The position numbers and the translations under genes are program-made. The notes under the pieces were generated by a model. It made no database searches, was not told the DNA's origin, and was given only the letters and a program-made list of their open reading frames with translations. From Sipunculus nudus (taxonomy: Eukaryota > Annelida > Sipuncula > Golfingiida > Sipunculidae), in NCBI GenBank assembly GCA_026874595.1, contig CM049321.1, positions 25,035,479 to 25,099,478 on the forward strand: a DNA stretch of 64,000 nt, given 5' to 3'. How positions within the stretch are numbered: position 1 is the stretch's first letter; every line of letters begins with the position of its first letter. Shown here piece by piece: positions 15,101 to 25,275 of this stretch.

Positions 15101-16540
15101 TGTCCAAATATCTTGGACTCCTCCATGTTGTACTCAAGACTGGAGGCGCCATCTGCAATTGTTTTCCTGTGGTGTCCATCTGTACATTTGCTTTGGGTGA
15201 AAATTGCTTATATCTTAGGTATGGTTCAAGGTATTGGTCTAAAATTTGGCATGTCTATCCATCTCGGAGAGTTTTCTCATAAATTTAACAGGTGGCGCCA
15301 GGTGTTTTTGTTGATTAAATTAATGCCCTTTTCTCAGAGTTCTAGTGGACTATATTCAAGAGTGGTGTGACATACCACTCAATCCATCCCTCACTTCACC
15401 TGTACCACTGACTTCGGCGGATACACATTGTCGCTTGCGATGTTTTCTAGTTAAAAATGTGATACAAAAACTCCAGTATCTGAATAACTAATGCACTGAT
15501 GACCATGATACTTAGCATGCATATTGATCATGGAGTGTTTCATTAGTTCCTGTACACTGGTATTTCCATCTGTATTTTTTTTTTCAATTTTTTAGGCCTT
15601 TATGTGACCTTCAAATGAAGTGGTCATTTGTTAACATGGCAAAAACCGTAACTGCTGAACCTAGAATCTTCTTACTTGACATCCAGGGAGACTAATGAAA
15701 AATCTCCTTGGACATCTGAAATTATGTCTCTGTTACCCATATTCTCCGAGCTATAGGGCTCGTAAATACCCCCAAGAATAATTAAACATATTATACAAAC
15801 AAAAGCTCCAGTATCTGAATAACTAATGCTTTGATAGCCATGATTCTTTGGATATATATTGATCATGGCGTGTTTCATCAGTTCCTTCAGACTGGTGGCA
15901 GTACCTGAATTTTTTCAATTCTTTACGATTTTTTTTATCTATTTATGAGACCTTCAAATGAAGTTGTCATCTGTCATAAAGCCCACTGAAACCAATTTCT
16001 AAGGACTCTTCACAAAATTCATGATTTCTTTGCACTCTGGCAGTCATTTTCGTCATTGTTCAACATTCCTTGAATTTAGTTGAGCGTCATGGCCCATGGG
16101 CCACTAGTTAAACTTGCTTATGTACTGGAATTCCTTTATTATCTCGATTATGTACAGGAATACCTGTATTAGTTCGAACATCAAAAATACTTCTTTTTGT
16201 TCAAGTGTAGTAACAATTCATGAGTTTTGTGAAAGCGCATACTGTCATTTTAGTTTATATAACAATTTAACTTACCTGAAATCAATTCATTTTCAGTTGA
16301 TCCCCATATATAGCGATATGCCTGGCTACGTTCGTGTGGAAGCACTCGATGTGAATGTCACTAATACACAGGCCAGGTGAGTGACCGTCATATACCTTAT
16401 TAACTGGTCCTAGTACTTTCATTTACATCAATCTACATAATATAAATGCAAAATAGGATAGTATTAACAAATAACAAATAATAAATTTTAGTATTGTATA
16501 TATCAATACACTATGAAAGTGGCGCAAAACATTATATAAC

Positions 16541-16604
<64 letters not shown>

Positions 16605-19000
16605 CATGAATGAGAATTGAGCCATTGAAATATTGCTGTATTTATTTACTAATGGGCAGATCAATGTATAAGAGGCGTATGTAAAGATTAAGTTGGTCAC
16701 AGGCCTAATTGTCGGAAACGAAACCAAAGCTGTTTAAGAAATGCTATAAAAAGAATACATGATATAATATATCTATTTTTCGCAGTAATAAAGTTCCACT
16801 GATGGTAGCCAAGCGCATTGGTCACATGCAGAAAGAAATATATTTGAATAACTGCATGTTACGGAACCTAATAAAATCAGAGCACGATATCGTGACGAAT
16901 TCAAACCCTTGTTACGGAGACCAAAAAAAAAAATTAGTTTCCGCAACACTAGGCAGGATGAAATGTCTGGGGGATTAAAGAAGAAGTCAGTGTTTTTTTT
17001 TTGTTAAGAACAATCCTAACATTACAATACACTAAATCAAAACAATTACACAGTATTTAAGACACAACAATAATAAAAATGTACATTACCAGAGTCCGGA
17101 TCCTAGGCTTTGATTCCTGGATACCACAACTTTCACAGTCCAACAAGAATCTTTAGCACAAATAATCTACGTGAACAGTTCAAGCAAAACTTCCCGGTGA
17201 TAAGTCCAAATTAAATCTCGAAGACAATCTGTTGTTTTTCAGAAGTGAAGTTCAGGTAAAATCCCAAAGGCAAACTGAAGACAATCTATATAAAATTTGT
17301 ATAAAGTCTGTATAAATTCCATAGAATATCTGTAACTATGCAATATAGGAGTAGGTCCAAAGACCGACGGGAAAGTCACACCCTTTAGTTCCCGCGGGTA
17401 TTTTCCTTTCTGCCGGTTCAAAACACAGCCCCTATTTATAGCTTTTTTCCCCGAAGTCCAGAAGCTTCTAGTCCGGAACATTCCAAGGAACAAACTCGAA
17501 CCTTTTAGACTACAACGGACGAGCTGTCTTTACACTCTGCGGGTATGCAACGTTCAATAAGTGAGGTTCCCATAGCAACCCACAGGGCTTGCGCCAAACA
17601 CGAATCGGAACGCCAGGCACATGTCAAGCCATGCAAATTCCTGCGCAGAATAAACAGATACATGTTACACTCTAATTGCTTCTTTATTACCATTGTTACG
17701 GAACCTAATAACAACAGATCACGTAGTCGTGACGAGCCTAAATTTTGTTATGGAGATAAAAAATCAGATGTCTATGGGAATGAATAAAGAAGTCAGTGGT
17801 TTTTTGTTAACAAATAAATATTATTTATTCTTAAATCAATCTTAACATTAAAATACACTAAATCAATACAATTACACATTTTAACAACATTATAACAGTA
17901 AATCAATAAAGATGTACAGTGTACAGTATCTGGATACTACCAGTGTCACAGCGACAACAAGTCCTTTAAAACGTATAATCCAGATGAACAGTTCACATAA
18001 ATCTCCTCGGAGAATTATAGTCCAATTCAATCACAAAATTAGTCTGTTGTAATCCAAAAGTGAAGTTCTTGTAATAATCCCGAAAGCAAACTGGATACAG
18101 GCCAAAATCTGCATAGAGTTCGTAGAGTCCCTTACACTACTGCAATTATCGGTTAGGTCCAAAACTGACCCACACTCTTCCGTGTCCGCTGGAATATTTC
18201 TCTCTCTCCCGCTCTAAAACACAGCCCCTATTTATAACGTTTCATCCGAAAGTTCTAGAAACTTCTATTTTACGAACAATCCAAAAGAACCCAACAATAC
18301 ATAATACACACGCCCAAAGAACATTACAAGACCAACGCTCATAGAGCGCGACCAGCCCAGAAAGTTCCAGATTAGTATGAGCGCTGTGTTTCTACACTCC
18401 GCGAGAGTTCAGCAGGTGCGGTTATTTATAGCAGCGCACAGGGATTGCGCGTGACACGAAACTGAATGCCTACAGACACATGTACCACAATAATAGAGAC
18501 ACCTGTAACACCATAAATATGCTAAAAATGTCATTATCAAAGTTGCATTGATTTACTAATAGAGACGCCCTTTATCTTTTCTTAATACACTAAAAAATCA
18601 AGAGAGATTGTAAAATACAAATGGTGTTTTTTGTCCATATACGACTTACCCTGTGGTCACTTTACATTGGCTCTTACTCATTCCCTGTGACCACTGCCTT
18701 CCATGGGAGGCAGGAATACAAGGTGAAATCAATCATTTAAATTTATTCGTCGGAATTTACCGTTGCAGGAGCAGTGCGCCGCAGGGTTATAGAGGTGTTT
18801 ATAGACTCGAATTAGATGCAGCGAATGTCACGGATTGCCTGGCCAGAGGGTCTTGCGATATCGCAAAGGAACTTCAAAAAAGGAATGAACAAGTGGCAAA
18901 CTTGACACTTGGAGGGTATCCTGTACATCGAAACAGCACAACAGCTGCTTTAAACACCTTCATACAGCAAGGTAACCATAAACATGAATGTTCAGGTCCG

Positions 19001-19055
<55 letters not shown>

Positions 19056-21264
19056 ACTTTCACATAAGATCACGTGTTGTCGTGTGATCGACTGGATTAG
19101 GAATGCATTACAGTTTTAAGTGTTTCCATGACAATGATAGACTAATATAACGACTTTTTTTTGTTCATGAGGACAATCAGAAATAATACATAAATGAGGC
19201 CTCTCGTAAATACGTATCGGGTTTTTCTTTGAACACATCGTAGTTCCTCTTGTTCCTGAATAGCCTGACGATATCCAGCCCCATTAATTTCCATTATATG
19301 AATATTATTCTATGAATACCATAGGGGATGGTTACATTGACCATCCCTTCTGGCTGAAACGTAAGGAATATATACCCCCATCCCCCCTGTATTAATGCCA
19401 CCGGTTATTCACGATCATGAATTGCTTATAACACTTAACACAGAAATATTAACTAGTACATATTTTCTGATGAATGGAAATGTAATTGTAAAAATCAATC
19501 TGAATGTTACTGTTTGAGAGGGACCAACAGGGATGAAGAACAGGTGTTGGAAAGGTTAGCGAATTCGAGCAAATGTTAATATGATCGTTCTGCCGTCATC
19601 GCTATTGTGTTCAAACCATCAGAGTGGCCGACGCGGGCATCAAGATTTTATTTTCAGTCTGGGCTCATCGGGAAATTATCCTGTTCCATATGGCCCACTT
19701 CCCTTCTGGTGTTAGAATGCTCAATTTCGGAAGAAACAGAGCAAATTCAATAAAACAAAGAATCGTCTTGTGTGGAGAGCGAGAACTGGGACAAGAGCGG
19801 ATCCAGGGGTAGGGTTCAGGGGGGTAGTCACCCCTATCTACTGCTCAACCGCCGCAGATTTTTTTAAAACGATTTCAGACCGAAATTTGTCCCGCTTTTC
19901 TGGACCTGGGGACTATTTTGTTTTTTGGATTTGACATTGGTCCTCCTGAGTTGGACCCCTCTTTTCATAAATCCTGAATCCGCCCCTGTGGAGAATCTTT
20001 CAATGATGGCTTTGGTCACACTACGACGATTCATAGTCTTTATTAATACTGTCAAATTCATGTTTATGTGTATAGTTAGAAGTTATAGAGTTATGTTAAC
20101 ACGATAATTCTGAAATAATTGAGTTAAATATGTTAAATATATGAAGTATATTTGGGACTGGGCCAACCTGCCAATTTATAGAGTTACCCACTATATAAAA
20201 TACATAGAGAAAGTAAATCGGGACTGTCAAAAACTGCCCACTAAATAGAGGTGCCAACTTTATGGAGGTGCCCACAATGAGAGGAGTCTATGTGTATTAC
20301 TAATTATCAGCGAGTGATTGCTGTCAGAATAACAGTATATTCTGAGTATACTTACGATTATCCCGTGTTTCAGAGAGCAGCAGGTCACTAGGATCGGCCT
20401 GCCAGGCGGGACAACCTTGTTTGTCATACGGTAACAAGTACACATGCAGGCTGAATAACAAGACAAAGACGGTGTCCTGCTACAATGTATGTATGGAATC
20501 AAACTACTGTAACGGCGGCACTTGCTCCTCAAACAATGTAGAGAACGGGTCAAAAATGTGCAGGTATGCTACTTTATTTTTGTGTATCTTGTTACATATA
20601 ATAACTTTTAGTCAATTTAGCCCCATCTCGTGAAATATCGCCAGCATTTATTTTCATTGTTGGACTTCTGTGATTATTTTTATTTCGTATTTGACATCTT
20701 ATTAGTTATTACCATTTCAGCAGAATAATTATATTATCCAAAGTATTAATATGATTACGTATCTGACTCCTACAAGCATATACATCCATACATCCGAATC
20801 CAACCCATTACCTTCCGATTTCCGGCTGGTGGATAAAAGAGTTCATAAACTAGTCTGTCTATTCGCAAACTTGTTTTGTCAATTAAATACAAAGAGTTGT
20901 GATTTCATGTTCAGGTATGCTACTTTATTTTTGTGTATCTTGTTACATATAATAACTTTTAGTCAATTTAGCCCCGTCTCGTGAAATATCGCCAGCATTT
21001 ATTTTCATTGTTGGACTTCTGTGATTATTTTTATTTCGTATTTGACATCTTATTAGTTATTACCATTTCAGCAGAATAATTATATTATCCAAAGTATTAA
21101 TATGATTACGTATCTGACTCCTACAAGCATATACATCCATACATCCGAATCCAACCCATTACCTTCCGATTTCCGGCTGGTGGATAAAAGAGTTCATAAA
21201 CTAGTCTGTCTATTCGCAAACTTGTTTTGTCAATTAGATACAAAGAGTTGTGATTTCATGTTCC

Positions 21265-21321
<57 letters not shown>

Positions 21322-24300
21322 TATATATCCCCCAGGGTAATTACTTTAAAATGTTTTATCGCCTAAGCCTTTCTTATGTACCTACTCGCAGATGTCCGGA
21401 CCAGACAGTTCATAACGGGTCTACCTGTCTAAATTGGTGGATAGTTATTGGACCTTCCATAGGTGGCGCTGCATTGCTTCTGATTATGATATTCGTTGTG
21501 ATCGGCTTGGCCGTAAAACTCGGACGGACGGATAAAAAAACAAGCCTGAAACCCTCACCGTAAGTATTATTTATAGAGGTTGGTTCCAGAAAAAAAAATC
21601 ACAAAGGACACAGCAAAGAAATGCGCTGTTGACTCTTGGCACAGCGCCGTTGATTTTTTTTTTTAACTTTGCTGATCAAATTAAAATAAGAATAGTTGGG
21701 AAGATAAATTTGTGCAATAGTTCTTTAATTGGTGCATATATACATAATGAACTTTAGTTCATTATAAGGGATTTCTTGGAAAATGAAAATGTTATATTTT
21801 TTATTATACGTAATGATCCCTTTGAAGGGATTAATTCAAGGCCAGAAATTAGCAACATAAATGATGAGGGCTATGTGCTCATCCATTAAAGAATGATTTA
21901 TGAAAAATCGGAGCGTGCGAAAATTTCCCTGTAGAACATTTTATTTCGGCCCTCTGGCATTACATGTTCTAACACCAGCGTACTTATAATCAGAGTGTCT
22001 TTACATCTTGTAACGATGACTTCATACACGATCTGTTTTTTTTTCCGTCAGGAGTTTTACAGATAGTTTACGCCGCTACGAGATGGTAGGCGGTCAAGAT
22101 AACAGGGCCTATACCCCGGACCCGACCTTGAAGGATGAAGTGACCACTCAGACATTCAAATACGAGGCGCCGGGAACCACGCCAGAAGCGTCCCCAGCGG
22201 GGCCGACAGAGGCAGCCACCTTACCGCTGGCGGATCGCGGACAACCGCAGGACAAGGTATTTCAGTCATTCACGTCGGTATTGTACCAGACTGTATACCG
22301 TTTGGCAGTAAAGTATTTTCGTTGGTCTGATGTATGCATATCTTAAGTAATTTAATGAAATTGTCTTAATATATGGTACACTTTAGCGTCAGTTTTTTGC
22401 TTACTTTCTGTTTGGTTTATAACTGTGTGACTTTTTTTTGGTAATTTCACCTTTCAGTTTTCAGTTGAGTGTCTAACTTTACATTTGTAGCAATTTTGTG
22501 TGTAATTTTACAATTGTTGCACTTTGTAATTTACAATAGTTGCATTTTGTCTGTAATTGAACAATTGTTGCACTTCGTCTGTAATTTACAATTGTTGCAC
22601 TTTGTAATTTTACAATTGTTGCAATTTGTCTGTAATTTTTACAACTGTTGCATGTTGTTTTTAACGGTCCATTCACTACATACCATGTACACTCTTACAT
22701 GTAACAATTTGCTTATGATATTTTTAGGCTCCGGCTAACGGGGTTGCAAATGGCCGCAGCAATTTAGAGATGCAAGAGTACCCCTACCAGCCACCAGGAG
22801 CGCCACCTTCTAAAACTTATGCACAGGAGGTTGAAGAAATCATGCAAACGGAGGCGGCCAAGAACTTTTATCCCAAACTGGACCACATTGATCCCAAGCA
22901 GGATGTAAGTATAGTTTTTTTAATATTATTGAAATACATAAAATAATCCTGTTTAAACTTAAACTCAATATTGTCAGAATTTCATTCACGCCTGCTTCCT
23001 TTTCTGCCTCTTTCCACAGATACTGTTTTGGGTGATGTTCTCGAGGGTTTCAAAATCGTGATATTTATCCTTAAAATAAAAACTTAATGGAAATGCCTTA
23101 CCGACACTGGTAAAAAGTTAATTATCCTAGAACCATCAAAGGCACTTATGTTATTTACATTATCGATTCCTGTACCGTCAAAAATCAATCAGTTAAGGCA
23201 AAGGATTGATATTATAAAAACAACCTGTATAATCTGTGTAATTAACCCATAATTTAAAGATAGATATTATAGCTTATTTCAGATTTTTTTTGTTTCCATT
23301 CATGCGATGGTTCTTACCAGAAAGCGTTACTCTCGTTGATTCTGGTACTTAACGTTGAATGATCGTTTAAAAATAAGAAAATATTATTTTTTTTCAGGAA
23401 TGCCAATATAGTTCATAATTTTAAAAAAAAGTAGCATTTTACATGACTTGTCAACCCCACGTCGGCTGTAAACCAGCCCACATGCATCTCCAAAGAGAAC
23501 AACTACGTTCTTCAGTTGCTTATTGGCTGACAAATGGAATGAAGATTTTTATCTGGGATGGTGACCTACAGTAGCAGGTCTTTATTAGGGCTTACCTTGT
23601 TGTTGGCCCTTCATTAGTAATGGGTTCATAAGCTCCGCTTACAGACCTGGTAGTTGGTATTTAAATCACGTTTTAAACCTCATAATAGATCAAGAGCAAT
23701 TGAAAAGTCAGAGAAATAAATCAGTTACTAACATTTATTGATGTTATACAATTGTCAGTTTCATTCGCGATTAAGTTAGCCAACTAGGACAAAATCTGCT
23801 GAACTAGTTTTAGGCCTATTTCTCAAAACAGTCTTTAAGTCAACTACACATTCTTTGGAGGAAGATCTCTCATAAACCATGGCTTTCCAGGCTAGCACGT
23901 GTTTCAAAATTTGTATTCTAAAAAGCGTATTTTGTTAAATCTTGTAAAGAAGTAACAGGCCAGTTTTCACTAAGTCTCATGGGTCAATTTGTCGAATATT
24001 TTTATTGTTAAAATTTAAAGTGTGAGGCAACATAGGCCAGCTGAGACCCAACTGTTTTGGTTGGGCCAATCATAAAGGAGCAGATCTCGGGGTTGGGAAC
24101 TGTTTTCCCTCGCCGGAAATATGAGCTTTACTGATTGTCATCTGGTGAAGTCTTTGATAATTTTATGAAAATGGTTTGTGTGTATGTTTTTATGCATGTC
24201 ACTACACGTGTTTCTGTATTTTACAGTACTCCATCAAACGCCCTCAGATCAACACCGGGGTAAGTATCTTGCCCTCGACCCCCCCCCATTAATAATAACT

Positions 24301-24952
24301 TTCACATATATTTATAAATATAGTTCCTTCCAACTCCTCATGCTTACTTAGTTTTTGCTAAGACAATTTTTATTGGATAAATTTTGAGGGAGGCAAGGAT
24401 AATACTGGATGGAAGATTAATGGAATTAATTTTCAACAAGGAAGACTGACACAATATTTAAGAAACAAAATTATTTTAAAATATGAGAAATCAGTCTACA
24501 TTTTACAACATGTCAGCCCCACATATGGCGGTCACATGCAAAAAACTGCCTCCGTTAATAGCGGCTGATTGGACAATGATATGTAAACACACTTTAAATA
24601 AGACCAGCTAAATCAAAGATGGCTACTCATGCAGAAACACGTGTGATCTGTCAGATCATTGGATCGTGTGCAAAAAGGTTGTAAATCATTTACTGGAATT
24701 TTATTTTAAATTCTTCATGCAATATTCGGCCTATACTTTTACATGCTGCTTTCTAGAATATAATTAATATTTTAATAAATGTTAAATAATAAAATAATAA
24801 TATATAAGGAGAAATTTAAAAAGTGTACGATAAAAATTTTAGGAAATGATATGAAAAACGGTAGAAACAAATAAGAAAGGGAACAGTTTGTGATTATATA
24901 TTTTATTATACTTAATGATTAATGTTGTTGAACCTCCATTATTTTATACATA

Positions 24953-24994
<42 letters not shown>

Positions 24995-24999
24995 ATATT

Positions 25000-25030
<31 letters not shown>

Positions 25031-25107
25031 AATTATTATTTTTATTATTATCCTTTGTAATGTTCCTCTCCCAGGCTTCCTATGGTGACCAGGTTGCCAG
25101 GTTCTGA
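3486..25107 (+). CDS. Mucin-like gene A: Thr/Ser-rich, SEA-like, EGF-like, single-pass membrane glycoprotein (5' end missing)
   Basis: Twelve exons with GT-AG borders were joined by frame: 3486-3611, 5975-6049, 8805-9143, 11704-11750, 16297-16376, 18769-18971, 20374-20563, 21392-21559, 22052-22256, 22728-22904, 24227-24259 and 25075-25107 (TGA). They give 557 residues after a split first codon. Visible residues 1-195 are rich in Thr, Ser and Pro (mucin-type O-glycosylation expected). Residues 196-289 form an SEA-like juxtamembrane segment with N-glycosylation sequons. Residues 290-365 are Cys-rich and end in an EGF-like pattern. A hydrophobic helix follows at about 368-396, then a cytoplasmic tail of about 160 residues. 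The layout resembles animal transmembrane mucins, acting at the cell surface as barrier, adhesion or signalling glycoproteins; that role is inferred. The signal peptide exon was not found. It is a tandem paralogue of the gene at 40.7-53.4 kb. Confidence 0.85.
3690..4125 (-). mobile_element. LINE 3' fragment (CR1/L2-like C-terminus and tail)
   Basis: Read on the minus strand, the DNA gives 'YGERAFSCCALEK', then, after a one-base frame change, 'LPDYINKSDSIYIFNR' and 'LKTHFFRQAYGNL' with a stop. This is the typical end of CR1/L2-group LINE ORF2 (ERAFS..A..LWN.LP..I..S.S...F...LKTH.F). A non-coding tail with 'ccttaagcagggtcttgt' and 'gtgcgcaatata' follows, ending in AT-rich DNA. It is a 5'-truncated, frameshifted relic in intron 1 of gene A. 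Confidence 0.75.
6830..8330 (+). mobile_element. Degenerate LINE 3' end with zinc-knuckle remnant
   Basis: Plus-strand remnants in different frames give 'TWATKVKNVLFSLGCG', 'FPFELQQKLKDIILQEW' and 'LDALHIINYLQIEKERHE'. Around 7298-7408 follows 'RNCYYCLKLGESVVENEDHF' and then 'IMKCPLYNELRDIY', a C-x2-C...H...C zinc-knuckle typical of the C-terminus of one LINE group. The 3' untranslated part is interrupted by a (TA)/(TG)-rich microsatellite (about 7620-8010) and ends with 'gttgaaataaaatct'. Several frames and stops are broken, so it is a dead copy. Confidence 0.7.
7620..8010. repeat. Imperfect TA/TG/TATG-rich microsatellite
   Basis: Runs of 'tatgtatg', 'tgtgtgtg' and 'tatatata' occur in two clusters around 7621-7700 and 7920-8030. 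The open frames over this stretch come from the simple repeat. Confidence 0.7.
9270..9402. repeat. Short minisatellite followed by poly-G tracts
   Basis: Three copies of 'ttcactgttgtctg' (or the close variant 'ttcattgttgtttg') are spaced about 50-60 bp apart. They are followed by G runs at 9371-9382 and 9387-9402. Such G runs are assembly-sensitive. Confidence 0.6.
9975..10303 (-). mobile_element. tRNA-headed SINE, family 2, copy 1
   Basis: Read on the minus strand, the element starts near 10303 with 'gtggctcaggggtagagca', an A-box-like segment. About 30 bp later comes a B-box-like 'aaggtcgtgatttcaaa'. The rest of about 330 bp is alignable by eye to a second copy at 40862-41192. The tRNA-like head, the non-coding body and the shared length identify a SINE-type retroposon. 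Confidence 0.7.
11032..11390 (-). mobile_element. tRNA-headed SINE-like element, family 3
   Basis: On the minus strand, 'ggtggttgactggtttggg' (A-box position) is followed by 'gcgtgggttcaaatctgac', a good B-box (GGTTCAAATC). The spacing suits a tRNA-like head. The body runs about 350 bp leftwards and includes a poly-C tract near 11164. Only one copy is present here, so the outer ends are approximate. Confidence 0.6.
11704..18971 (+). CDS. Gene A juxtamembrane exons, SEA-like segment
   Basis: Exons of 47, 80 and 203 nt carry phases 1-0, 0-2 and 2-1. Key strings are 'SLEELRGRLTNM', 'MPGYVRVEALDVNVTN' and 'YRGVYRLELDAANVTDCLA'. The beta-strand-like 'YRLELDA' and the spacing before the Cys-rich module fit an SEA-type or similar stalk domain. 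The classical GSVVV autocleavage motif is not seen, so the SEA assignment is tentative. Sequons NVT, NLT and NST are present. Confidence 0.7.
12131..13640 (+). repeat. Tandem array of about 335-bp units
   Basis: The landmark 'ctgttaacaagg/ctgttaacaggg' falls at 12131, 12469, 12807, 13140 and 13468, giving periods of 338, 338, 333 and 328 bp. Each unit includes 'cctgaaattaggtctctgtt', 'gagctatggggct', 'gcattgatcaccatgattct' and a 'ctggtggcgcca' block before a T-rich stretch. Similar units resume at about 15430-15990 beyond the second array. Confidence 0.85.
13680..15320 (+). repeat. Tandem array of about 280-bp units, each made of two ~140-bp halves
   Basis: The 'ggtggcgccac' or 'ggtggtgccat' block recurs near 13890, 14030, 14181, 14311, 14461, 14591, 14740, 14870, 15018, 15147 and 15293. 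Spacing alternates between about 130 and 150 bp, so the higher-order unit is close to 280 bp. Two neighbouring copies (about 14461-14740 and 14740-15018) are nearly identical, showing recent amplification. Open frames up to 150 codons here arise from the repeat and are not genes. Confidence 0.85.
15430..15990 (+). repeat. Diverged ~335-bp-type units after the second array
   Basis: The landmarks 'ctccagtatctgaataacta', 'gatcatggagtgtttcat' and 'tttgttaacatggc' return after the 280-bp array. The 335-bp array therefore appears to have been split by, or to flank, the second array. Confidence 0.75.
16543..16602. repeat. (TA)n microsatellite
   Basis: An uninterrupted alternating TA run of about 60 bp lies in an intron of gene A. 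Confidence 0.95.
16857..17669 (-). mobile_element. LTR-like element, copy 1
   Basis: On the minus strand the element begins TGTAAC and ends CCGTAACA. It carries a TATA box (TATAAATAGGGGCTGTG, plus-strand positions about 17425-17441) at a place expected for the promoter of an LTR. It aligns by eye with the neighbour at 17694-18510 at similar length (813 against 817 bp). No internal retroviral coding region is next to it, so it looks like a solo LTR. No target-site duplication is obvious. Confidence 0.6.
17694..18510 (-). mobile_element. LTR-like element, copy 2, with CCAT target-site duplication
   Basis: The element starts TGTTAC and ends GTAACA, a 6-bp inverted repeat with TG...CA ends. On both sides the flanking four bases are CCAT, a probable target-site duplication. 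It has a TATA box near 18226-18240 (minus strand) and AATAAA motifs further on in the same strand. It is diverged from copy 1 but has the same order of landmarks. It is interpreted as a solo LTR of a retrotransposon of unknown family. Confidence 0.65.
19002..19052. repeat. (TA)n microsatellite
   Basis: About 50 bp of perfect TA begins 30 bases after the 203-nt exon of gene A. Confidence 0.95.
19793..19988. mobile_element. Short inverted-repeat element (GCGGATCCAGG-type MITE)
   Basis: The left end has 'gcggatccaggggt'. The right end reads, in reverse complement, 'ggggcggattcaggatt'. A related left end occurs at 29090. About 196 bp long and non-coding, so a MITE-like element. Confidence 0.5.
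20374..21559 (+). CDS. Gene A Cys-rich/EGF-like exon plus transmembrane exon
   Basis: A 190-nt exon encodes four leading cysteines, then the start of an EGF-like motif (C-x5-C-x4-C-x11-C, including YCNGGTC). The fifth and sixth EGF cysteines (C-x10-C) lie at the start of the next, 168-nt exon, so a phase 2 intron splits the domain between the fourth and fifth cysteines. The same second exon encodes a hydrophobic helix starting 'WWIVIGPSIGG' and ending before the basic stop-transfer residues K, R and KK. The intron between the two exons carries a 351-bp tandem duplication. Confidence 0.85.
20561..21262 (+). repeat. 351-bp tandem duplication spanning an exon-intron border of gene A
   Basis: The block 20561-20911 is repeated at 20912-21262 with very few differences (for example 'gccccatctcg' against 'gccccgtctcg'). 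The first copy begins exactly at the CAG|GTATGC donor of the EGF-like exon, so the second copy carries a duplicate donor. The near identity implies a recent event. Confidence 0.9.
21267..21320. repeat. (CT)n(TA)n compound microsatellite
   Basis: A long CT run merges into a TA run at the end of the tandem duplication, about 70 bases before the transmembrane exon of gene A. Confidence 0.9.
22052..25107 (+). CDS. Gene A cytoplasmic tail exons
   Basis: Exons of 205, 177, 33 and 33 nt end at a TGA. The tail holds two tyrosine motifs that fit the YxxPhi sorting pattern, YEMV and YPKL. It also has a Pro-rich 'YPYQPPGAPP' string and an acidic helix-like 'YAQEVEEIMQTEAAK'. The last four residues are VARF; the paralogue ends in EERF. 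The two tiny 33-nt exons are supported by strong splice sites and by keeping frame to the stop. Confidence 0.8.
22480..22660. repeat. Minisatellite with ACAATTGT palindromes
   Basis: About six irregular units of roughly 25-35 bp contain 'tctgtaatt', 'acaattgttgca' and 'ctttg'. Each carries the 8-bp palindrome ACAATTGT or a one-base variant. It lies in the intron just before the 177-nt tail exon. Confidence 0.75.
22905..24226 (+). other. Intron of gene A with no recognised gene
   Basis: AT-rich DNA. A block near 23436-23545 ('catgacttgtcaacccca', 'ggctgtaaa', 'attggctgac') has a diverged relative near 24495-24585 in the next intron, so a short dispersed repeat is likely. Nothing else is supported. 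Confidence 0.4.
24957..25053. repeat. (TA)n and (ATT)n microsatellites
   Basis: About 34 bp of TA is followed by about 48 bp of ATT repeats, directly upstream of the last coding exon of gene A. Confidence 0.9.
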
Positions 25108-25269
25108 ACGAGTGAGATAGTCAGCAAGATTAGGTCATATGACAGAGGTCACATGACTGTGAAAAACGTGACTTCCGCTTCGGTGTGTCCAGAGAAAGGA
25201 ACAACTTTAGACCTGGATTCACTCTCACATTTGGAATTGCTTATTTTTTTTGGTTGAAATGACACAGGA

Positions 25270-25275
25270 AATAAA
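25270..25275 (+). terminator. Polyadenylation signal of gene A
   Basis: A canonical AATAAA lies about 160 bases after the TGA of gene A, and AT-rich DNA follows. This is the expected position for 3' end cleavage of a short 3' UTR. Confidence 0.6.

Larger units (their letters stand above)
12059..16110 (+). mobile_element. 4-kb repeat element with internal tandem arrays
   Basis: The left end, 'gactgaaagtcatctgagct', is followed by a CGTCCGTCGTCCG-type head. The right end is 'gttgagcgtcatggccc'. The same ends bound a shorter relative at 38683-39726, which defines the unit. The interior is almost wholly tandem: a ~335-bp array, then a ~280-bp array, then ~335-bp-type units again. No transposase is seen, so it is probably non-autonomous. 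It fills the intron between the 47-nt and 80-nt exons of gene A. I associate the head with molluscan repeats from memory; this was not checked. Confidence 0.65.

Noticed and set aside
14235-15370. Overlapping plus-strand frames of 70-150 codons
   Set aside because: They lie wholly inside the 280-bp tandem array, repeat the same peptide, and have no splice or start context.
12131-15990. CRISPR-like array
   Set aside because: Units are 280-340 bp with no short identical repeats separated by unique spacers, and the DNA is eukaryotic.
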